Assembly: GCA_964479465.1 (NCBI GenBank) | Contig: CAYZMG010000002.1 | Span: 1-64,000 of the forward strand | DNA from: CADCTB01 sp964479465 | GTDB taxonomy: Bacteria; Actinomycetota; Acidimicrobiia; Acidimicrobiales; AC-14 | DNA: 64,000 nt | Reading direction: 5' to 3' | Shown here: one piece after another, positions 38,169 to 47,438 of the stretch | Layout: every line of letters starts with the position of its first letter | Position numbering within the stretch: position 1 is the stretch's first letter | Notes under the pieces: model-generated | Told to the model about the DNA's origin: nothing | Databases searched by the model: none | The model's input: only the letters and a program-made list of their open reading frames with translations | Program-made: the position numbers and the translations under genes

Positions 38169-38861
38169 TCATCCAAGGCGGGCGACCAGCTCTTGGGCGA
38201 ACCGGGGACCGGTGGCGTCGTCGTCGTGCTTGAGGAACACATAGGCGTCGCGGTCCTCGGCCGCCACCTTGGCCAGCCGCTCGGCCCACAGGTCGAGGTC
38301 GGCCGGCGTGTAGTCGGCCCGGCGCAAGCGGATGTAGGCCACTGGTCCCACGGACGGGATGGCGCCGGCGGGCCGCTCGGCGGTGTCGCTGACGGCCAGG
38401 GTGGCGCCGCCGGCGTCGAGGCGGTCGAGCACGTCGGCGCGTTCCCACGCCGGCCCGAGCTCGAACGCACCCCCGCCGAGGGGCTCGAGGATGCGGCCCA
38501 GCCGGTCGAGGTCGGGTTGCTGGTGGGGGAGGGAGACGAGGACCGGCCCACGGTTGGCGGCCAGGGGCGCGATGGCGGTGAGGAAGGTGCGCACCCGGTC
38601 CTCCACGCCGTCGAGGTCGCGCCGGTGGGAGATGCCCATGTGGGCCTTGCAGGCGAAGCGAAAGCCTGCGGGCACGGTGGCGACCCACTTGGTGAGGGCC
38701 GCGGCGGTCGGGAGCCGCCGGTACGTGGCATGGGCTTCAACGGTGGCGAACGCAGAGGCGTAGGCGCCGAGCATGCGGGCCGGCGACGTTTTCTCCGGAT
38801 AGAACGATCCCACCCACGCCGGGTACGACCACCCGCTGGTCCCCACTCGAACGACGCCCAC
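38169..38861 (-). CDS. DUF72 (TIM-barrel) protein
   Basis: The 230-residue protein begins VRVGTSGWSYPAWVGSFYP and continues VEAHATYRRLPTAAALTKWV and FRFACKAHMGISHRRDL, the standard order of DUF72. The fold is a TIM barrel related to metal-dependent endonucleases; activity is unproven. The end (YVFLKHDDDATGPRFAQELV) matches the family's 'N-D-x-x-x-A' region, although Asn is replaced. It sits between ftsB and DUF501 in the eno cluster. Confidence 0.82.
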   Translation of the reverse strand: MGVVRVGTSGWSYPAWVGSFYPEKTSPARMLGAYASAFATVEAHATYRRLPTAAALTKWVATVPAGFRFACKAHMGISHRRDLDGVEDRVRTFLTAIAPLAANRGPVLVSLPHQQPDLDRLGRILEPLGGGAFELGPAWERADVLDRLDAGGATLAVSDTAERPAGAIPSVGPVAYIRLRRADYTPADLDLWAERLAKVAAEDRDAYVFLKHDDDATGPRFAQELVARLG

Positions 38862-38906
38862 CTGCTCAGGGTAGGCCGCTCTGTGTACATGGCGGCTCTC
38901 CGCCGA

Positions 38907-39260
38907 CTAGAAGATCGAGGTGATGCGATCCCAGAGTGACTGGGATTCCTTGGGCGCCGGCGCGGGCGCCGGCGCCGGCACCACCGTGGTCGCCGTCGGC
39001 TGGGGCAGCAGGAAGTAGGACTCCTCGCCCGGCTTGACCAGGTTGTACTGGCGAGCCAGCCGCTCGATCTCCTCGTCGGAGCGGAGCTGGTCAACCCGGG
39101 CCTGAAGCGAGCGGTTCTCGGCGACGAGGGCTGCCTCCTGGGCCCGCAGCTCGGTGCGCTGCTCGCGCTGGTGGCGCCAGGCCTGGGCCGGGAACACCGC
39201 CAGGGCCAGGACCCCCACCAGCGCCAGGGCGGCGAAGATCAGCCCGGCCCGGTGCTTCAC
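38907..39260 (-). CDS. ftsB: FtsB/DivIC-like septum formation initiator
   Basis: The 117-residue bitopic protein has a helix near 7-25, a coiled coil at about 30-70 (QREQRTELRAQEAALVAENR), the DivIC motif EEIERLARQYNLVKPGEESYFLLP, and a Pro/Ala tail. FtsB bridges FtsQ and FtsL in the divisome and activates septal synthesis. It starts one base after the eno stop, so the two are co-transcribed, as in most Actinobacteria. Confidence 0.9.
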   Translation of the reverse strand: MKHRAGLIFAALALVGVLALAVFPAQAWRHQREQRTELRAQEAALVAENRSLQARVDQLRSDEEIERLARQYNLVKPGEESYFLLPQPTATTVVPAPAPAPAPKESQSLWDRITSIF

Positions 39261-39261
39261 G

Positions 39262-40557
39262 TCAACTGCTCCCCGACCGGCGGGCGAGGGCGGCGCCGCC
39301 CCGGAAGGCCGCCGACTCGCCCAGATCCTGCTCGATGCGCAGCAGCTGGTTGTACTTGGCCACCCTCTCGGAGCGGGCAGGGGCGCCGGTCTTGATCTGG
39401 CCGCAGTTGGTGGCTACCGCGAGGTCGGAGATGGTGGTGTCCTCCGTCTCGCCCGACCGGTGCGACATCACCGCGCCGTAGCCGGCGCCGGTGGCCAGGG
39501 CGACAGTGTCGAGGGTCTCGGTGAGGGTGCCGACCTGGTTGGGCTTGACCAGGATGGCGTTGGCCACGGCGGCGTCGATCCCCTGTTGGAGGCGGACGAC
39601 GGCGGTGACGAACAGGTCGTCGCCCACCAGCTGCACCCGCGTGCCGGCGGCCCGGGTCAGGGCGGCCCACCCGTCCCAGTCGTCCTCGGACATGCCGTCC
39701 TCGATGGAGACGATGGGGTGGCGGTCGACGAGGTCGACCAGCCAGCCGGCGAACTCCTCGGATCCCAGGGTGCGGCCCTCGCCGGCCAGGCCGTAGGTGC
39801 CGGCGCCGGAGTCGTAGAACTCGGTGGCGGCCACGTCGAGGGCCAGGGCGATCTGCTCGCCGGGCGTGTAGCCGGCGGCCTCGATGGCCTCGACCAGGAT
39901 GCGCACCCCGTCCTCGTTGGAGCCCAGGTTGGGGGCGAAGCCGCCCTCGTCGCCCACCGCGGTGGACAGGCCCCGGTCGTCGAGAAGCCCGGCCAGCGCG
40001 TGGTAGGTCTCGACGCCCCAGCGCAGCCCCTCGGAGAAGGAGGCGGCGCCCACCGGCACGAGCATGAACTCCTGCACGTCGAGGTTGTTGGGGGCGTGGG
40101 CGCCGCCGTTGAGCACGTTGAGCATGGGCATGGGCAGCACGTGGGCGTTGGTGCCGCCGACGTGGCGGTAGAGAGGCAGGTCGAGCTCGTCGGCTGCGGC
40201 CCGGGCGACGGCCAGGGAGACGCCGAGGACGGCGTTGGCGCCCAGGCGGCCCTTGTTGTCGGTGCCGTCGAGGGCGACGAGCTGGGCGTCGACCCCCCGC
40301 TGGTCCAGGGCCTCCCAGCCGGTCAGCACGTCGGCGATCTCCCTGTTGACCGCCCCGACCGGCCCCGTGACGCCTTTGCCCGCCCACTCCGGCCCTCCGT
40401 CGCGCAGCTCGACGGCCTCATGGGCCCCGGTGCTCTTGCCGGAGGGGACCGCCGCCCGGCCGCGGGCGCCGCTCACGAGCGCAACTTCGACCTCGACGGT
40501 GGGGAAGCCCCGCGAATCGAGGATCTGGCGGCCGGTGACCCGTTCGATACTGCTCAC
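39262..40557 (-). CDS. eno: Enolase
   Basis: The 431-residue enzyme converts 2-phosphoglycerate to phosphoenolpyruvate. It has RQILDSRGFPTVEVEV, the catalytic lid, GDEGGFAPNL, metal ligands in ALDVAATEFY, SIEDGMSEDDWDGW and QLVGDDLFVT, and the signature LVKPNQVGTLTET. One oddity: the substrate loop reads PSGKSTGAHEA instead of the near-universal PSGASTG. GTG 40557 gives SSIERVTGRQILDSRG. First gene of the minus-strand eno-ftsB cluster. Confidence 0.96.
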   Translation of the reverse strand: MSSIERVTGRQILDSRGFPTVEVEVALVSGARGRAAVPSGKSTGAHEAVELRDGGPEWAGKGVTGPVGAVNREIADVLTGWEALDQRGVDAQLVALDGTDNKGRLGANAVLGVSLAVARAAADELDLPLYRHVGGTNAHVLPMPMLNVLNGGAHAPNNLDVQEFMLVPVGAASFSEGLRWGVETYHALAGLLDDRGLSTAVGDEGGFAPNLGSNEDGVRILVEAIEAAGYTPGEQIALALDVAATEFYDSGAGTYGLAGEGRTLGSEEFAGWLVDLVDRHPIVSIEDGMSEDDWDGWAALTRAAGTRVQLVGDDLFVTAVVRLQQGIDAAVANAILVKPNQVGTLTETLDTVALATGAGYGAVMSHRSGETEDTTISDLAVATNCGQIKTGAPARSERVAKYNQLLRIEQDLGESAAFRGGAALARRSGSS

Positions 40558-40620
40558 TTGTCTGCCTGACTCTCTCGGAGGTGTTGCTGCTGTTGTTGGT
40601 GGGGACAAAGTTAGCGGACG

Positions 40621-40635
40621 CCGCCCGAAGGGCGG
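40621..40635 (+). promoter_or_regulatory. Hairpin in the eno-marP divergent region
   Basis: CCGCCC (40621-40626) and GGGCGG (40630-40635) close a GAA loop; a G-T pair extends it. It sits in the 133-base divergent region and would be in the leader of either gene. Role unknown. Confidence 0.3.
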
Positions 40636-40690
40636 TTCATTGGGGTAAGACAGACCTGCCCCTTGCCGTGAGCCTCAGAAGGTCGGTCGC

Positions 40691-41863
40691 CTGAACGTCT
40701 TCGACTTCCTTGTCATTGCCGCCGTGGCCTCGGCCGCCATCGGCGGCTTCCAGATGGGCTTCCTGGCCCGCGTGGCGTCGTGGATCGGGCTGGGCGCCGG
40801 CATCTACGCCGCCATGCGCCTCTCGCCGGTCGTGCTCGACCAGTACACGGGTGGCCAGCCGGAGACGCGTTTGCTGGTGGCACTCGGCCTCTTCCTGGTG
40901 ATCAGCACCGCCGGTGCCAGCTTCGGCGCGGTGGCGGGCCACAGCATCCGCCGTCTCATCCCGCCGGGGACCGGGCTGCGGACCGCCGACCGGACGGCCG
41001 GCGCCGTTATCGGCGGGCTCGGCGGCGTGGTGCTGGTCTGGCTGCTGGTCCCCATCCTGGCTGCGGTGCCGGGCGTGGTCTCGGAGGTGGCACGGAACTC
41101 CTCCATCGCCCGCACCATCGACCGCCTGGGGCCGGACACCCCACAGGCCCTCCAGGACATCCGCCGCCAGGTCAGCGACTTCAACTTCCCGGAAGTCTTC
41201 TCCCGGCTGGGACCGTCGCCCGACGCCGGCCCCCCGCCCGGCGAGGTCGCCCTGCCCGCCGCGGTGCGCGACCGGGTCGCCATCTCCACGGTGAAGGTCT
41301 ACGGCACGGCCTGCGGGCGGGTGCTCAACGGCAGCGGCTTCTCGCCGGCCGCCAACACCATCGTCACCAACGCCCACGTCGTGGCGGGTGTCAACCGGCC
41401 CACAGTGCTGCGCACCGACGGCCGGCGGCTCCCCGCCACCGTCGTGGCCTTCGATCCGAACCGGGATCTCGCCGTCCTGCGGGTCAGCGGGCTCGACCGC
41501 CCCGCCCTGCCCGTGGGCGACGCCGAGGTGGGCGACGAGGGGGCCGTCTACGGCCATCCGCGCGGCCAGGACGAGCTGGCCATCATCCCCGCCCGCGTCG
41601 AGACCCAGGTGAACGCCCAGGGCTTCGACCTCTACGGCGAGACCCGCATCCGCCGCGAGGTGCTCGTGCTGGCCGCCGCCCTGGCGCCGGGCGACTCGGG
41701 TGGGGCGCTGGTCGACACCGGGGGCAACGTCATCGGCGTGGCCTTCGCCGTGGCTCCCGACCGCCCTGCCACCGCCTACGCCCTGTCGAGCAACGAGCTC
41801 AGGACGGTGCTGGCCCAGCCGCGCGACGACCAGGTCAGCACCGGCCCCTGCATACGCAGTTAG
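40691..41863 (+). CDS. marP: MarP-like membrane serine protease (CvpA-trypsin fusion), probable CTG start
   Basis: The 390-residue protein has four N-terminal CvpA-type helices and a periplasmic trypsin-like domain. From CTG 40691 the catalytic triad is His229 (TNAHVV), Asp259 (NRDLAVL) and Ser336 (PGDSGGAL). In Mycobacterium tuberculosis MarP supports acid and oxidative resistance. The conserved CvpA opening (NVFDFLVIAAVASAAIGG) is only kept if translation starts at CTG 40691. AAGG lies eight bases upstream, an in-frame TAA is at 40646-40648, and no ATG, GTG or TTG comes before GTG 40724. Starting at 40724 would cut the first helix. Confidence 0.88.
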   Translation: MNVFDFLVIAAVASAAIGGFQMGFLARVASWIGLGAGIYAAMRLSPVVLDQYTGGQPETRLLVALGLFLVISTAGASFGAVAGHSIRRLIPPGTGLRTADRTAGAVIGGLGGVVLVWLLVPILAAVPGVVSEVARNSSIARTIDRLGPDTPQALQDIRRQVSDFNFPEVFSRLGPSPDAGPPPGEVALPAAVRDRVAISTVKVYGTACGRVLNGSGFSPAANTIVTNAHVVAGVNRPTVLRTDGRRLPATVVAFDPNRDLAVLRVSGLDRPALPVGDAEVGDEGAVYGHPRGQDELAIIPARVETQVNAQGFDLYGETRIRREVLVLAAALAPGDSGGALVDTGGNVIGVAFAVAPDRPATAYALSSNELRTVLAQPRDDQVSTGPCIRS

Positions 41864-41894
41864 CCCTCCGGCCGTACGGCACTACGCTGGGGTC

Positions 41895-42776
41895 ATGGCG
41901 AGATTTGGCGCTGTCATCACGGCGATGGTCACGCCGTTCGACGGCGAGGGGGCGCTCGACCTCGACGTCGCCGCCCAGCTCGCCCGCTGGCTAGCCGACC
42001 ACGGCAGTGACGGCCTGGTCGTCGCCGGCACCACCGGCGAGGGCTCGACCCTCACTGACGACGAGAAGCTCGACCTGTGGCGGGCGGTGGCCGAGGCCGT
42101 CACCATCCCGGTGATCGCCAACACGGGCAGCAACGACACCGCTCACTCCGTCCACCTCACCCGCCAGGCCGCCGGCCTCGGCGTCGCCGGCGTGCTGGCC
42201 GTGACTCCGTACTACAACCGGCCCTCCCAGACCGGCCTGGAGGCCCACTTCCGGGCCGTGGCCGAAGCCACCGAGCTGCCGGTCGTGCTCTACGACATCC
42301 CGGTGCGCAGTGGTCGCAAGATCGCCCACGAGGTCATGGTGCGCCTGGCCCAGGAGGTCCCCAACATGGCCGGCGTGAAGGATGCGGCGGCCGACGTGGC
42401 CGCCACCGCCCGCCTCGTCGCCGCCGTCCCCGGCTCCTTCGAGGTCTACAGCGGCAACGACGACCACACCCTGGCGCTGCTGGCACTCGGCGCGGTCGGC
42501 GTCGTCGGCGTGGCCACCCACTGGGTCGGCCTGGAGATGGCGGAGATGATCGCCGCCGCCGCCAAGGGTGACCTGGCCCACGCCCGAGAGATCAACGGCC
42601 GCCTGCTCGAGTCCTTCCTGTTCGAGACCGGCGACGCCGCCCCAAACCCCATCCCGGCCAAGGCCATGATGCGCACCCTGGGAGTGCCGGTCGGCGAATG
42701 CCGCCTGCCCATGGGGCCGGCGCCGGCAGGCCTGGAGGACCGAGCCCGAGAGGTCTACGCACACCTGCATGGCTAA
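41895..42776 (+). CDS. dapA: 4-hydroxy-tetrahydrodipicolinate synthase
   Basis: The 293-residue TIM barrel condenses pyruvate with aspartate semialdehyde, the first step to lysine and the diaminopimelate of peptidoglycan. It shows GTTGEG (45-50), YYNRPSQTG, Tyr133 in VLYDIPVRSG and the Schiff-base Lys162 in AGVKDA. The start is ATG 41895. It overlaps the RNase J gene by eight bases; dapA-rnj pairing is a widespread actinobacterial arrangement. Confidence 0.95.
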   Translation: MARFGAVITAMVTPFDGEGALDLDVAAQLARWLADHGSDGLVVAGTTGEGSTLTDDEKLDLWRAVAEAVTIPVIANTGSNDTAHSVHLTRQAAGLGVAGVLAVTPYYNRPSQTGLEAHFRAVAEATELPVVLYDIPVRSGRKIAHEVMVRLAQEVPNMAGVKDAAADVAATARLVAAVPGSFEVYSGNDDHTLALLALGAVGVVGVATHWVGLEMAEMIAAAAKGDLAHAREINGRLLESFLFETGDAAPNPIPAKAMMRTLGVPVGECRLPMGPAPAGLEDRAREVYAHLHG

Positions 42777-44445
42777 ATCCGCCCCGAACGGCGCAGTACG
42801 AATCACATTCCTCGGCGGCCTGGGCGAGATCGGGCGCAACTGCGCCTGCATCGAGCAGGACGGCCGCATCATGATCCTCGACTGCGGGCTCATGTTCCCC
42901 GACGCCGAGATGCCGGGCGTCGACCTCGTCCTTCCCGACTTCACCTGGCTGCGCCAGAACGCCTCCCGAGTCGAGGGTTGCATCCTCACCCACGGCCACG
43001 AGGATCACATCGGCGCCCTCGGCTTCCTGCTCCGGGACATGTCCTTCCCCATCTACGGCTCGGCTCTGAGCCTCGGCCTGGCCAAGAACCGCATCGACGA
43101 GGCCGGCATGCTCGGCCGGACCAAGCTCATCCCCGTCGCCGACAACGAGCGCCGGCGCATCGGCCCCTTCGACTGCGAATTCATCCCCGTCACCCACTCG
43201 GTGCCCCACGGGTTCGCCACCGCGTTCCACACCCCCCAGGGCGTGATCCTGCACTCGGGCGACTTCAAGCTCGACCTCACGCCGGTCGACGGCCGGGTCA
43301 CCGACCTGGCCCGCATCGGCGCCATCGCCAAGGAGCCCGGCGTCCGGCTCCTGCTCTCGGACTCCACCAACGCCGAGGAGCCGGGTCACACCGTCAGCGA
43401 GCGCAACGTCGGCAGGGTGCTGCGCGAGCTGTTCGCGGCCAACGCCGGCAAGCGCATCATCACCGCCTGTTTCGCCAGCCACATCCACCGGGTCCAGCAG
43501 ATCGCCGACGCCGCCGTGGCCAACGGGCGCACGATCGCCACGCTCGGCCGGTCGATGATGAAGAACGTGGCCCTGGCCCGGGAGATGGGCCTGCTCCACA
43601 TCCCCGATGCTTCCCTGGTCGACATCGAGAAGATCGACCAGTTCCCGCCGGGCAAGGTGTGCGTGATCTCCACCGGCTCCCAGGGCGAGCCCATGTCGGC
43701 CCTCTCGCTCATGGCCGCCGGCGAGAACAAGTGGATCAAGCTGACCGAGGACGACGTTGTGATCCTCAGCGCCCACGCCATCCCCGGCAACGAGTACAGC
43801 GTGAACAAGGTGATCGACGGCCTGTACCGCCTGGGTGCCGAGGTGGTGCACTCGGGCATGGCCGACGTCCACGTCACCGGCCACGCCATGCAGGGCGAGC
43901 TCAAGACGCTGCTCTCCATCGTCAAGCCCGAGCACTTCATCCCCGTGCACGGCGAGTTCCGCCACCTCACCCACCACGCCCGCCTGGCCATGGAAATGGG
44001 TGTCCCCGTGGCCAACGTGCTCCTGGCTGAGGACGGCGATGTCGTCGAGCTGACCGAGAAGGGCCTGGATTTCGTCGACACGGTGCCTTCGGGCTACCTC
44101 TACGTCGACGGGATCGTCGGCGACGTCGGCCACGGCGTGCTTCGCGACCGCAAGGTGCTGGCCGAGGAAGGCGTGATCGTGGTGGTCGTCGCCGTCGACG
44201 CCACCTCTGGCGAGGTCCTCACCGGCCCGGAGATCATCACCCGGGGATGGATCCACGCCCCCGAGGCCGAGGATCTGCTCGAAGAGGCCCGCCAGCGGGT
44301 CACCGAGTCGCTGGAGGCGGCGGCCGCCGCCGGCCACACCGACTACGAGACGCTGAAGCGCCACATCCGCCAGGCCCTCGGCCGGTTCGTCAACGAGAAG
44401 ACCAAGCGCCGGCCCATGATCGTCCCGGTCGTCATGGAGGCCTGA
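42769..44445 (+). CDS. rnj: Ribonuclease J
   Basis: The 558-residue metallo-beta-lactamase/beta-CASP enzyme has endo- and 5'-exonuclease activity in rRNA maturation and mRNA decay. It shows the zinc motif HGHEDH (75-80), then HSVPHGFATAF and LLLSDSTNAEEPG. HVTGHAMQGELK follows, and the C-terminal domain. Start ATG 42769 overlaps the dapA end. Confidence 0.95.
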   Translation: MAKSAPNGAVRITFLGGLGEIGRNCACIEQDGRIMILDCGLMFPDAEMPGVDLVLPDFTWLRQNASRVEGCILTHGHEDHIGALGFLLRDMSFPIYGSALSLGLAKNRIDEAGMLGRTKLIPVADNERRRIGPFDCEFIPVTHSVPHGFATAFHTPQGVILHSGDFKLDLTPVDGRVTDLARIGAIAKEPGVRLLLSDSTNAEEPGHTVSERNVGRVLRELFAANAGKRIITACFASHIHRVQQIADAAVANGRTIATLGRSMMKNVALAREMGLLHIPDASLVDIEKIDQFPPGKVCVISTGSQGEPMSALSLMAAGENKWIKLTEDDVVILSAHAIPGNEYSVNKVIDGLYRLGAEVVHSGMADVHVTGHAMQGELKTLLSIVKPEHFIPVHGEFRHLTHHARLAMEMGVPVANVLLAEDGDVVELTEKGLDFVDTVPSGYLYVDGIVGDVGHGVLRDRKVLAEEGVIVVVVAVDATSGEVLTGPEIITRGWIHAPEAEDLLEEARQRVTESLEAAAAAGHTDYETLKRHIRQALGRFVNEKTKRRPMIVPVVMEA

Positions 44446-44486
44446 ACCCCCTCGTCACCAGTTCGGAGGGGGCTACCGTCGCTGGT

Positions 44487-47438
44487 GTGAGCGAGCTGCC
44501 CTTCGTGGGGAGGGACACCCAGCTCGCCGCCCTGGTGTCCGCCGTCCAGGCCGCCGAGCTGGGGGAGCGGGTGGTGGGGTTGGTCGCCGGCGAGCCGGGG
44601 ATCGGCAAGACCCGGCTCGTGCGGGAGATGGCGGGGCGGGTGTCGTCGGAGGTCCTGTGGGCCGGCTGCTGGGAGGGCGACGGCGCGCCCCCGTACTGGG
44701 TGTGGCTGCAGCTCCTCCGGCCGCTGGGCGCCGAGGCGCTGCTCTCCGGCGAGAGCCGCTTCGCGCTGTTCGACGCAGTGACCGAGGCGCTCTGCGCGGC
44801 CTCGCGGGAGCGGTCGCTGGTGCTGGTGATCGAGGACCTGCACTGGGCCGACGAGGCGTCGGTGCGACTGCTGGAGTTCCTCGCCCAGGACCGCCGCGCC
44901 CGCCGGCTGGCCGTCGTCGGGACCTACCGCGACACCGACCTCGACCCGGGCCACCCGTTCGCCCGGAGCCTGGACATGCTCGTGCGCGACGGCCTGCACC
45001 TCGTCCTCGGCGGCCTCGGCCGGCGGGAGGTCTCCGCCCTGGTGGCGGCCATGGGGACGGACGGCGGCGACCAGGTCAACGTGCTGCATCGCCGGAGCGG
45101 GGGAAACCCGTTCTTCCTGCGGGAGCTGGTCCGTCTCAGCAACGAGGAGCCGGCGTCCGCGGTACCGGGGGGCATCCGGCCGGTGGTCGCCCGCCGCCTG
45201 GAACGGCTGTCGCCGTCCGCCCGCGAGGTGCTGGCCGCGGCGGCCGTCGCCGGCGTGGACCTCGACGTGCCGCTGCTCGGGGCGGTCACCGGCTCGCCGG
45301 CGAATGCGCTGGCCGCGATCGACGAGGCGCAGGCCGCGGGCCTCGTTGTGGCCGACGAGGGCGGCTTCCGGTTCGTGCACGCCCTCGTCCGCGAGTGCCT
45401 GTACGACGGGCTGGGCCTGGCCCCGAGGGTAGCCCTGCACCGCCGGCTGGCCGAGGTGCTCGAGGAGCGCTTCGGCGACGCCCGCCTGCCCGAGATCGCG
45501 GCCCACGCGTTCCACGGGGCAGTGGCCGGCGGCGACCGCCGGACCCTCGACTGGGCCGTCCGGGCGGCCGAGCAGAGCTTCGAGTCCCTCGCCTACGAGG
45601 AGGCGGCCACCTGGTACGGGCGGGTGCTGGACGTGTTGTGGACCGACGGCGACGACGCCCGCCGGGGCGAGCTGCTCCAGCTCCGGGGCGAGGCCTGCCT
45701 GGCCGCCGGCGACCTCCCCGCGGCGCAGGAGGCCTACCGGCAGGCCGTGGCCATGGCCCGGCGCCGGGGGGACCCCGAACAGCTGGCCAGGGCCGCCCTC
45801 GGGCTGGGCGCCGGCCTCGGCGGCTTCGAGGTGCGGCTCTTCGACCCCGTCCAGGTCGCCCTGCTCGAGGAGGCGCTGGCCGCCCTCGACCCCAGGCCGT
45901 CGCCGCTGCGGGCGTGGGTGCTGGCCCGGCTCTCGGTGGCGCTGTCGTTCATGGACGCCGACGCCCGCCGCCTGGCCCTGAGCGAGGAGGCGGTCTCCAT
46001 GGCCCGCGACGTCGGTGACCCGGCCGTGCTCGGCTACGCGCTGGCCGGCCACTGCGACGCCATCCCGGGGCCCGACCACTGCGACGCCCGGCTGGCCGAG
46101 GCCGCGGAGGTGGTCCGGCTGGCCCAGGCGGCCGGCGACCGGCCCCTGGAACTGCTGGGCCGGCGCCTGCGTATGGTCGCCCTGCTGGAGACGGGCGACA
46201 TCGGCGAGGTCGACGTCGAAATCGAGCGGTTTGCCTACGTCGCCGACCAGATCCGCCAGCCCCTGTACCGGTGGTACGTCCCCCTGTGGCGGGGGATGCG
46301 GGACCTGATGCGGCGCGACATCGGCGCCGCGGCCCGCCAGTGCGAGGTGGCCACCGAGATCGGCGCCCAGGCCCACAGCGACAACGCCCGTACGCTGACG
46401 TTCACCCTGTCGTGGGTGGGCCAGCGGTATGGGGGCGACGCCGTGGAGATCGACGGCACCGTCACGACGCCCGCGGGCTGGCCGTACCCGGTGGTCCTCG
46501 CCGTCCAGCGGGGCGAGCTCGACCAGGCCCGGGCCCTGTTCGAGCAGTGGCTGGCCGCCGGCCTGGAGCGCCGGCCCCGGGACTCCGAGTGGCTGCCCGA
46601 CTCGGCCCAGCTGGCCGAGGCCGCGGTGCTCGCAGGCTGTCGCCCCGCCGCCGCGCTGTTGTACGGCCAGCTCCGGCCGTACGCCCACCTCATCTGCATC
46701 GAGGGGATCGGTGCCGCCTGCACCGGCTCGGTGGCCTGGTACCTCGCCCGCCTCGCCGGATTCCTGGGCCGCCACGACGAGGCCGCCGCCTACCAGGCCC
46801 AGGCCGAGGAGGCCCACCGCCGGGTCGGGCTGGTGGGCGACCCGCCGCCGCTGGCGGGTCCCGAGCCGGCGCCGGCACCGGCACCCACGCCCACCGGGGC
46901 GGCCATGGTGTTCGAGGGCGCCACGTGGGCGGTCACCTTCGCCGGCGCCACCAACCGGGTGCGGGACGGAAAGGGGATACGGGACCTCGCCGTGCTGCTG
47001 GCCAGGCCGGGCGAGGACGTCCACTGCCTGGAGCTGGTCGGCGGCGCGGATGTCGGCTCGGCCGCCGGCCCGGTCATCGACCAGCAGGCCCGGCGGGCGT
47101 ACGAAGGGCGGATCCGGGAGCTGCAATCGGAGGTCGACGATGCCCGGGGGGCCAACGACTCGGTCCGCGCCGAGCGAGCCGAAGACGAGCTCGACGCCCT
47201 GATCCAGCAGCTGTCCGAGGCGTTCGGGCTCTCGGGCCGCTCACGAGCCACCGGATCGGCGGCCGAGCGGGCCCGCTCGGCGGTCGGATGGCGCATCCGC
47301 GCCGCCCTCCGCCAGGTGGCCGAGGCCCACCCGGTGCTCGGTCGTCACCTCCAGAACGCGGTCCGGACCGGCACGTGGTGCTCGTACCGGCCCGAGACCG
47401 CGGTGAGGTGGGAGGTCACTCAGGGGCGCATGGCGTAG
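44487..47438 (+). CDS. Large AAA ATPase with TPR-like repeats and uncharacterised C-terminal domain
   Basis: The 983-residue protein begins VSELPFVGRDTQLAAL. Walker A is GEPGIGKT (35-42) and Walker B is LVLVIEDLHWAD near 112. Like MalT/LuxR (STAND) regulators, residues about 100-330 form the NTPase and winged-helix part, and about 370-790 are helical TPR-type repeats. Instead of a DNA-binding helix-turn-helix, it ends with a Pro/Ala linker and a domain starting VFEGATWAVTFAGATNRVRDGKG. That domain holds a charged coiled coil (RIRELQSEVDDARGAND) and GWRIRAALRQV. It may signal through another output. It overlaps the convergent methyltransferase by 19 bases. Confidence 0.8.
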   Translation: MSELPFVGRDTQLAALVSAVQAAELGERVVGLVAGEPGIGKTRLVREMAGRVSSEVLWAGCWEGDGAPPYWVWLQLLRPLGAEALLSGESRFALFDAVTEALCAASRERSLVLVIEDLHWADEASVRLLEFLAQDRRARRLAVVGTYRDTDLDPGHPFARSLDMLVRDGLHLVLGGLGRREVSALVAAMGTDGGDQVNVLHRRSGGNPFFLRELVRLSNEEPASAVPGGIRPVVARRLERLSPSAREVLAAAAVAGVDLDVPLLGAVTGSPANALAAIDEAQAAGLVVADEGGFRFVHALVRECLYDGLGLAPRVALHRRLAEVLEERFGDARLPEIAAHAFHGAVAGGDRRTLDWAVRAAEQSFESLAYEEAATWYGRVLDVLWTDGDDARRGELLQLRGEACLAAGDLPAAQEAYRQAVAMARRRGDPEQLARAALGLGAGLGGFEVRLFDPVQVALLEEALAALDPRPSPLRAWVLARLSVALSFMDADARRLALSEEAVSMARDVGDPAVLGYALAGHCDAIPGPDHCDARLAEAAEVVRLAQAAGDRPLELLGRRLRMVALLETGDIGEVDVEIERFAYVADQIRQPLYRWYVPLWRGMRDLMRRDIGAAARQCEVATEIGAQAHSDNARTLTFTLSWVGQRYGGDAVEIDGTVTTPAGWPYPVVLAVQRGELDQARALFEQWLAAGLERRPRDSEWLPDSAQLAEAAVLAGCRPAAALLYGQLRPYAHLICIEGIGAACTGSVAWYLARLAGFLGRHDEAAAYQAQAEEAHRRVGLVGDPPPLAGPEPAPAPAPTPTGAAMVFEGATWAVTFAGATNRVRDGKGIRDLAVLLARPGEDVHCLELVGGADVGSAAGPVIDQQARRAYEGRIRELQSEVDDARGANDSVRAERAEDELDALIQQLSEAFGLSGRSRATGSAAERARSAVGWRIRAALRQVAEAHPVLGRHLQNAVRTGTWCSYRPETAVRWEVTQGRMA

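Noticed and set aside
44343..47126. Long open frame antisense to the large ATPase gene
   Set aside because: The composition is typical of an antisense shadow; the plus strand carries Walker A and B motifs in the right order.
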